Positions 47,751 through 51,972 of a stretch of DNA of 51,972 nucleotides are shown in pieces. The notes under the pieces are model-generated. The model was not told where the DNA came from. It searched no databases and was given only the letters and a program-made list of their open reading frames with translations. Position 1 is the stretch's first letter, and each line of letters starts with the position of its first letter. The DNA comes from Arthrobacter sp. TPD3018 (GTDB lineage: Bacteria > Pseudomonadota > Alphaproteobacteria > Sphingomonadales > Sphingomonadaceae). The translations under genes were made by a program, and so were the position numbers. The DNA is taken from contig QDFQ01000010.1 of assembly GCA_003075315.1 (NCBI GenBank), positions 1 through 51,972 on the forward strand, written 5' to 3'.

Positions 47751-48110
47751 TTGCACGTGGGAACAGCCGCGCAATCACTCGCGACGTGGATGAGCGCCCT
47801 GGTGGATTACGTGCGGTCGGGCGAGCCCGATCTCACCAACCGGCAGATGGCGCTGCTCCTCCTCGTTTACCTCAATCCCGGCCCGCATACGGTGCGCGGC
47901 CTGGCCCGGGCGCTCAACGTGTCGAAGCCCGTCGTCACGCGCGCCTTGAATCGGCTGGGCGCCCTCGGCTATCTGCGCCGTCAGCGTGACGACAGCGACA
48001 AGCGCAATATCTTCGTCGCGCGTACTTCCGAAGGGGCAGAGTTTCTTGAAGAGTTCGGGCAATTCCTCGGCGACGGCGAATCACACGCACGCCAACCGGC
48101 CCTCGCGTAA
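47751..48110 (+). CDS. MarR-family winged-helix regulator
   Basis: A protein of about 119 residues. The start is uncertain: TTG 47751, GTG 47757 or ATG 47790 are possible. The helix-turn-helix is GLARALNVSKPVVTRALNRL and the wing LRRQRDDSDKRNIFVARTSEG. It is short for the family, lacking the usual long C-terminal dimer helix. Its last part overlaps the next reading frame. The target is unknown; a link to the SH3-domain and argC genes downstream is possible through shared transcription. Confidence 0.8.
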   Translation: MHVGTAAQSLATWMSALVDYVRSGEPDLTNRQMALLLLVYLNPGPHTVRGLARALNVSKPVVTRALNRLGALGYLRRQRDDSDKRNIFVARTSEGAEFLEEFGQFLGDGESHARQPALA

Positions 48111-48435
48111 AGCCTTTGCGCTGACCGGCCCTTCGGTCGACCTCGATCCGCGCACCCACGCCGTTCGCGGCGATCTGGCCGACGTCCGCCTCGCCGAACA
48201 GGTCTTCGCGCCCCACTACGCCGCGCCCATGGTCACCGTCGTGTCACGCGCGGTCGGGCTGTTCGGCGATCGCAATCTCATAGAGCAGGTTGCCGATCTC
48301 ACGGTCGGCGACGCGTTCGACGTGCTGGAACTCGCCGGCAACCATGCCTGGGGCCGCGCGACAGCTCAGAATCTGGTCGGCTATGTCGACCGCACTGCAC
48401 TGGATATCGCCGTGCCGCAGGATGACGCGGCATGA
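48046..48435 (+). CDS. Stand-alone bacterial SH3-domain protein
   Basis: About 129 residues from TTG 48046; ATG 47986 would overlap the MarR gene more deeply. The conserved part (FALTGPSVDLDP, AEQVFAPHYAAPM, then NHAWGRATAQNLVGYVDR) matches the SH3-like N-terminus of NlpC/P60 peptidoglycan endopeptidases, but the catalytic Cys/His domain is missing. It may be a truncated endopeptidase or a wall-binding regulator. No signal peptide is clear. Its stop overlaps the argC start (ATGA). Confidence 0.65.
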   Translation: MKSSGNSSATANHTHANRPSRKAFALTGPSVDLDPRTHAVRGDLADVRLAEQVFAPHYAAPMVTVVSRAVGLFGDRNLIEQVADLTVGDAFDVLELAGNHAWGRATAQNLVGYVDRTALDIAVPQDDAA

Positions 48436-49361
48436 GCGTCTCGGTCTTCATCGACGGTGCGGTTGGCACCACCGGCATCGACATCCGCGATCGGCTGAGC
48501 GGCCGCAGCGATCTCTCCATCGTGACGCTGGACGAGGCGCGCCGCAAGGACGCCTCTGCGCGGGCCGAGGCGCTGAACGACTCCGATTTCGCGATCCTCT
48601 GCCTGCCTGATGAGGCTGCGAAGGAAGCGGCGGCGCTGGTCCGCGACGGTGGTGCGCGGATCATCGACGCCTCGTCCGCCCATCGGGTCGCGGCGGGCTG
48701 GACCTATGGCTTCCCCGAACTCGACGCTGGCCAGGCGGAACGGATCGCGCAGTCGGCGCGCGTCTCCAACCCCGGCTGCTACCCCACCGCCTTTCTCGCA
48801 CTCGTGGCCCCGCTCGTCCGCGCGGGCCTTATCCCCGCCGACTGGCCGCTGACCTATAACGCCACCTCGGGCTATTCGGGCGGCGGCAAGGCGATGATCG
48901 CCGAGTTCGAGGAGGGCGGCACCGACACCGCCTTTCGCGTCTATGCGCTCTCCCTCGCGCACAAGCATCTACCCGAGATGAAGACGCATGCCGGCCTCGC
49001 CCACCCCCCGATCTTTGCGCCGTCCGTCACGCGGCTCAACCGCGGCATGCTGTCCGAAGTGCCGCTACCGCTCGCGCAATTGCCGGGCAGCCCCAGCATC
49101 GCGCAGATCGAGGATACGCTGGCTGCGGTCTATGCTGACAGCGCACTGATTTCGGTCGCGCCGGGCGACGTCACCGCGATCGCCATCGAGGAAAATGCCG
49201 GCACCGACCGCATGACGCTGCGCGTCTGCGGCAATCCCGGCACCGGCCACGTCCGGCTGATCGCGACGCTCGACAACCTCGGCAAGGGCGCGGGCGGCGC
49301 GGCGGTGCAGAATCTCAACATCATGGCCGGGCTCGATCCGCTCGCCGGCCTCATCCTGTAA
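48432..49361 (+). CDS. argC: N-acetyl-gamma-glutamyl-phosphate reductase, type 2
   Basis: A protein of 309 residues. The N-terminal NADP site reads VFIDGAVGTTGIDI and the active-site Cys is C116 in VSNPGCYPTA. The length and the HKHLPEM motif fit the shorter class 2 ArgC. It catalyses the third step of arginine synthesis, reducing N-acetylglutamyl phosphate to the semialdehyde. It overlaps the SH3-domain gene by ATGA and ends 14 bp before zwf. Confidence 0.95.
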   Translation: MSVSVFIDGAVGTTGIDIRDRLSGRSDLSIVTLDEARRKDASARAEALNDSDFAILCLPDEAAKEAAALVRDGGARIIDASSAHRVAAGWTYGFPELDAGQAERIAQSARVSNPGCYPTAFLALVAPLVRAGLIPADWPLTYNATSGYSGGGKAMIAEFEEGGTDTAFRVYALSLAHKHLPEMKTHAGLAHPPIFAPSVTRLNRGMLSEVPLPLAQLPGSPSIAQIEDTLAAVYADSALISVAPGDVTAIAIEENAGTDRMTLRVCGNPGTGHVRLIATLDNLGKGAGGAAVQNLNIMAGLDPLAGLIL

Positions 49362-49375
49362 CGTAAAGGATCGTC

Positions 49376-50839
49376 ATGCAGCGCAATCCCGTCGGCAAGC
49401 TGCTCCTGTTCGGAGCCACCGGTGACCTCGCCAAGCGCATGTTGCTGCCCTCGCTGTATGGCCTGCACGCCGATGGCCTGCTGCCCAAGGATCTGACGAT
49501 CACCGGCTCGGCGCGCGGAGACATGGACGACGATGGCTATCGCGACGTCGTGAAGAAGGCGCTAGACGAATTCCTGCCGGCGGACCGCAAGGACGAAAGC
49601 GCGCTCGGCACCTTCATGGAACGTATCCAGTTCCAGCCTGCCGATCTGTCCGACCCCAACAGCTTCCAGCCGCTTGCCGACAAGATCGGCGACGTGTCGG
49701 GCGGCCTCGCCATTTATCTTTCGACCGCACCCTCGCTGTTCGAATCGGCGGTGCAGGGCCTCGAAAAGGTCGGACTGACCGGGCCGACGGTGCGCATCGC
49801 GCTCGAAAAGCCGCTGGGCTACGACCTCGCCTCGTCGAAGGAGATCAACGACACCGTCGCCAGTGCCTTCCCCGAAGAACGGACGTTCCGCATCGACCAT
49901 TATCTGGGCAAGGAAACCGTCCAGAACATCCTCGCGCTGCGCTTCGGCAATTCGATGTTCGAGCCGATCTGGAACGCGCAAGGGATCGACAATGTCCAGA
50001 TCACCATCGCCGAAACAGTCGGTCTGGAGGATCGCGCCGGCTATTACGAGGGCGCGGGCGCGCTGCGCGACATGGTCGCCAACCACATGCTTCAGCTGGT
50101 CGCGCTGATCGCGATGGAGCCGCCGGCGCTGTACGACGGCACCGCGATCCGCGACGAAAAGGCCAAGGTCTTCCGCAGCATGCGCAAGATCACCCCCGAG
50201 CAGGTGCCGCAATGCACCGTCACTGGCCAATATGAAGAGGGCGCGGTCGGCGGCAAGGTCGTCAAGGGCTATGACGACGAGCTGGGCTACGACAGCAACG
50301 TCGAGACCTTCGTCGCGATCAAGGCGCACATCGACAATTGGCGTTGGCAGGGCGTGCCCTTCTATCTGCGCACCGGCAAGCGCATGGCCAAGCGCCGCAG
50401 CGAGATTGCGATCCAGTTCAAGCCGGTGCCGCATTCGATGTTTTCCGGCCGCGGCGGCGTGTTGCAGCCCAATACGCTGGTGATCCGTCTGCAGCCCGAG
50501 GAATATATCCAGCTGCTGGTGATGACCAAGGAGCCGGGCCTCGACCGCGAAGGCCTGCGCCTGCGCGAGGTGCCGCTCAACCTCAGCCTCGACGCCGAAT
50601 TCGCGGGCACGCGCCGCCGCATCGCCTATGAGCGCCTGCTGCTCGACCTGATCGAGGGCGACCAGACGCTGTTCGTCCGCCGTGACGAGGTGGAGGCGCA
50701 ATGGACCTGGATCGACGCGATCCGCGCTGGCTGGGATGCGAACCAGACCAAGCCGAAGCATTATGCCGCCGGCACCTGGGGCCCCGCGGGCGCGATCGCG
50801 CTGACCGAACGCGACGGGGTGACCTGGCAGGACGATTGA
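49376..50839 (+). CDS. zwf: Glucose-6-phosphate 1-dehydrogenase
   Basis: A protein of 487 residues, the normal size. The NADP-binding motif is LFGATGDLAKRML near residue 10. The active-site motif RIDHYLGKET starts at residue 172 with the catalytic His at 175. It oxidises glucose-6-phosphate to 6-phosphogluconolactone, the entry to the Entner-Doudoroff and pentose phosphate routes. It is followed by pgl and edd on the same strand. Confidence 0.97.
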   Translation: MQRNPVGKLLLFGATGDLAKRMLLPSLYGLHADGLLPKDLTITGSARGDMDDDGYRDVVKKALDEFLPADRKDESALGTFMERIQFQPADLSDPNSFQPLADKIGDVSGGLAIYLSTAPSLFESAVQGLEKVGLTGPTVRIALEKPLGYDLASSKEINDTVASAFPEERTFRIDHYLGKETVQNILALRFGNSMFEPIWNAQGIDNVQITIAETVGLEDRAGYYEGAGALRDMVANHMLQLVALIAMEPPALYDGTAIRDEKAKVFRSMRKITPEQVPQCTVTGQYEEGAVGGKVVKGYDDELGYDSNVETFVAIKAHIDNWRWQGVPFYLRTGKRMAKRRSEIAIQFKPVPHSMFSGRGGVLQPNTLVIRLQPEEYIQLLVMTKEPGLDREGLRLREVPLNLSLDAEFAGTRRRIAYERLLLDLIEGDQTLFVRRDEVEAQWTWIDAIRAGWDANQTKPKHYAAGTWGPAGAIALTERDGVTWQDD

Positions 50840-50847
50840 GGCTCTTT

Positions 50848-50939
50848 CGTCACCCCGGCCTTGAGCCGGGGTCCCGCTTCCTTTTGCAGTCCTGGGTGAT
50901 AGCCAAAAAGCGGGACTCCGGCTCAAGGCCGGGGTGACG
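50848..50939. repeat. Large imperfect palindrome after zwf
   Basis: Arms of 32 bp (50848-50879 and 50908-50939) match at 31 positions, separated by 28 nt. Each arm contains its own CCCCGGC-TTGA-GCCGGGG hairpin. It begins eight bases after the zwf stop, so it can end transcription or protect the zwf message. The end sequence CGTCACCCCGG is shared with the repeats at 47.4 kb. Confidence 0.8.
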
Positions 50940-50961
50940 GAGCTCCTATGCGAACATTTCT

Positions 50962-50985
50962 GTCCCCCATACGTATGCGGGGGCA
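50962..50985. promoter_or_regulatory. Palindrome upstream of pgl
   Basis: The exact 10-bp palindrome CATACGTATG (50968-50977) is flanked by CCCC and CGGGG, giving a longer imperfect inverted repeat. It lies 71 bp before the pgl start. It may be an operator for the pgl-edd part of the pathway, or a hairpin in the leader. Confidence 0.4.
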
Positions 50986-51048
50986 CTTACCTTGCGTGGG
51001 CCACTCCGCTAAGCGAGCCCCGCGCGCCGACATGAAAAGGCTGTACCC

Positions 51049-51753
51049 ATGACCGAGATCGAATGGTGGGAGTATGACGACGCGGGCGAACTCGCGGACG
51101 CGATCGCGGGCGACATCCAATTCGTCATCGAAAGCGCGATCGACGCGCGCGGCTCCGCGGTCATTGCGCTCGCCGGCGGCAAGACCCCCTTCCCGGCCTA
51201 TGAAAAGCTCGCCAGCGCCAAGCTCGACTGGAAGCGTGTGACGATCGTACCAGGCGACGAGCGCATCGTGCCGCTCGGCGACCCGCTGTCGAACGTGACG
51301 CAGCTCGGCAAGCTGTTCATCCCCAAGGGCGCGCGCGTCATCCCGATCGTGCCCAAGCAGACCGAGGATTATAAGTCCGCCGGCCGCTCCGCCGATGCGC
51401 TGATGCAGGATCTGCACTGGCCGCTCGACCTGTGCCTGCTCGGCATGGGCGGCGACGGGCATACTGCCTCGATCTTCCCCGGCCCCGACTTCGACGAGGC
51501 GCTGAACGGCCCCAAGGAACGCCGCATGCTCGGCGTCATGCCCGATCCGCTGCCGCCTGAAGCACCGGTCGCACGCGTCACGCTCAGCCGCCAGGGCATC
51601 GTGACGGCGCGCGCGCTGATGATCGCCCTGACCGGCAAGGACAAGCGCAAGGTGCTGGAACAGGCGATCGAACAGGGCCCGTCGTCGCCCTATCCGATCG
51701 GTCGCGTCCTCGCCGACGCCGAACTGCCCGTCGACATCCACTGGGCGCCCTGA
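51049..51753 (+). CDS. pgl: 6-phosphogluconolactonase (DevB type)
   Basis: A protein of 234 residues. Family motifs are ALAGGKTPFPAYEKL, TIVPGDERIVP and DLCLLGMGGDGHTASIFPG, which contain the conserved sugar-phosphate-binding residues. It hydrolyses 6-phosphogluconolactone made by Zwf. It lies 209 bp after zwf, with a large palindrome between, and 36 bp before edd. Confidence 0.95.
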   Translation: MTEIEWWEYDDAGELADAIAGDIQFVIESAIDARGSAVIALAGGKTPFPAYEKLASAKLDWKRVTIVPGDERIVPLGDPLSNVTQLGKLFIPKGARVIPIVPKQTEDYKSAGRSADALMQDLHWPLDLCLLGMGGDGHTASIFPGPDFDEALNGPKERRMLGVMPDPLPPEAPVARVTLSRQGIVTARALMIALTGKDKRKVLEQAIEQGPSSPYPIGRVLADAELPVDIHWAP

Positions 51754-51789
51754 CCCCGCCGCCCCCTTCCCTCCCCAGGAACCCGCGCC

Positions 51790-51972
51790 ATGAACCCCGA
51801 AGTCTCCGCCGTCACCGACCGCATCATCGCCCGGTCGAAGGACAGCCGCGCCGCCTATCTGTCGCTGATCGAGCGCGAGCGGGACAATGGCGCGCGTCGT
51901 CCGCAACTCGGCTGCGCCAACCTCGCCCACGCCTATGCGGGAACGGAGGAAGACCGCGACACGATGCGCGCC
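51790..51972 (+). CDS. edd: Phosphogluconate dehydratase, N-terminal part (runs off the window)
   Basis: The first 61 codons are present from ATG 51790. The start (MNPEVSAVTDRIIARSKDSR) followed by RPQLGCANLAHAYAG is typical of Edd, and the Cys shown is one of the iron-sulphur cluster ligands of this dehydratase family. Edd converts 6-phosphogluconate to KDPG. Its place behind zwf and pgl supports the call. Confidence 0.92.
   Translation, partial: MNPEVSAVTDRIIARSKDSRAAYLSLIERERDNGARRPQLGCANLAHAYAGTEEDRDTMRA

Overview
The window is GC-rich DNA from an alphaproteobacterium, most likely a sphingomonad. This is inferred from several features: an imuA-imuB-dnaE2 mutasome, LexA boxes of the alphaproteobacterial GAAC-N7-GAAC type, a large TonB-dependent receptor, a zwf-pgl-edd Entner-Doudoroff run, and dispersed GGGGTGACGG-type intergenic palindromes. 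No rRNA or complete tRNA gene was seen, so the placement is not below family level.

Left part (1-27.95 kb) looks like an accessory island. It opens with the right end of an IS21-family element (istB tail, terminal repeats) that cut off a gene of unknown function. A co-directional array follows (1995-12029). It holds three consecutive proteins that look like variants of one DEDD-type exonuclease fold, of which only the third keeps the catalytic acids. Next come an unknown protein, a large MmeI-like adenine methyltransferase without a visible nuclease domain, a PUA/EVE-like plus GIY-YIG-like protein, an SF2 helicase and a second GIY-YIG protein. The last four genes overlap one another and look like an unnamed restriction/defence system. 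A DNA-damage block follows (12143-22202): exonuclease-BRCT, AlkB and DinB in one overlapping operon; DUF427; SRAP; a zinc-ribbon protein; and imuA-imuB-dnaE2. Two perfect LexA boxes sit in the promoter regions. Then come a Gabija-like pair (OLD/TOPRIM ATPase and UvrD-like helicase) and a long tyrosine integrase. Just beyond the integrase start lies a 20-bp match to the 3' end of a proline-type tRNA, a likely attachment-site scar marking the right edge of the island. The matching intact tRNA is not in the window.

Right part (28-52 kb) reads as ordinary chromosome. It has a MarR-GNAT fusion and a second GNAT, a LysR regulator divergent from an aldo/keto reductase-MFS pair, and a Tat-exported beta-propeller lactonase. 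A gene set for muropeptide amino sugars follows: TonB receptor, sodium symporter, MurQ and a GntR/UTRA regulator, with a PP2C-like phosphatase. Divergent from it is a quinone-dependent D-lactate dehydrogenase, which fits because MurQ releases D-lactate. After a ferredoxin-reductase-type flavoprotein come pyrG and secG, a repeat-rich spacer, MarR, a lone SH3-domain protein, argC, and the zwf-pgl-edd run, which leaves the window inside edd.

All functional calls come from motifs and general knowledge of the families. No database search was possible.
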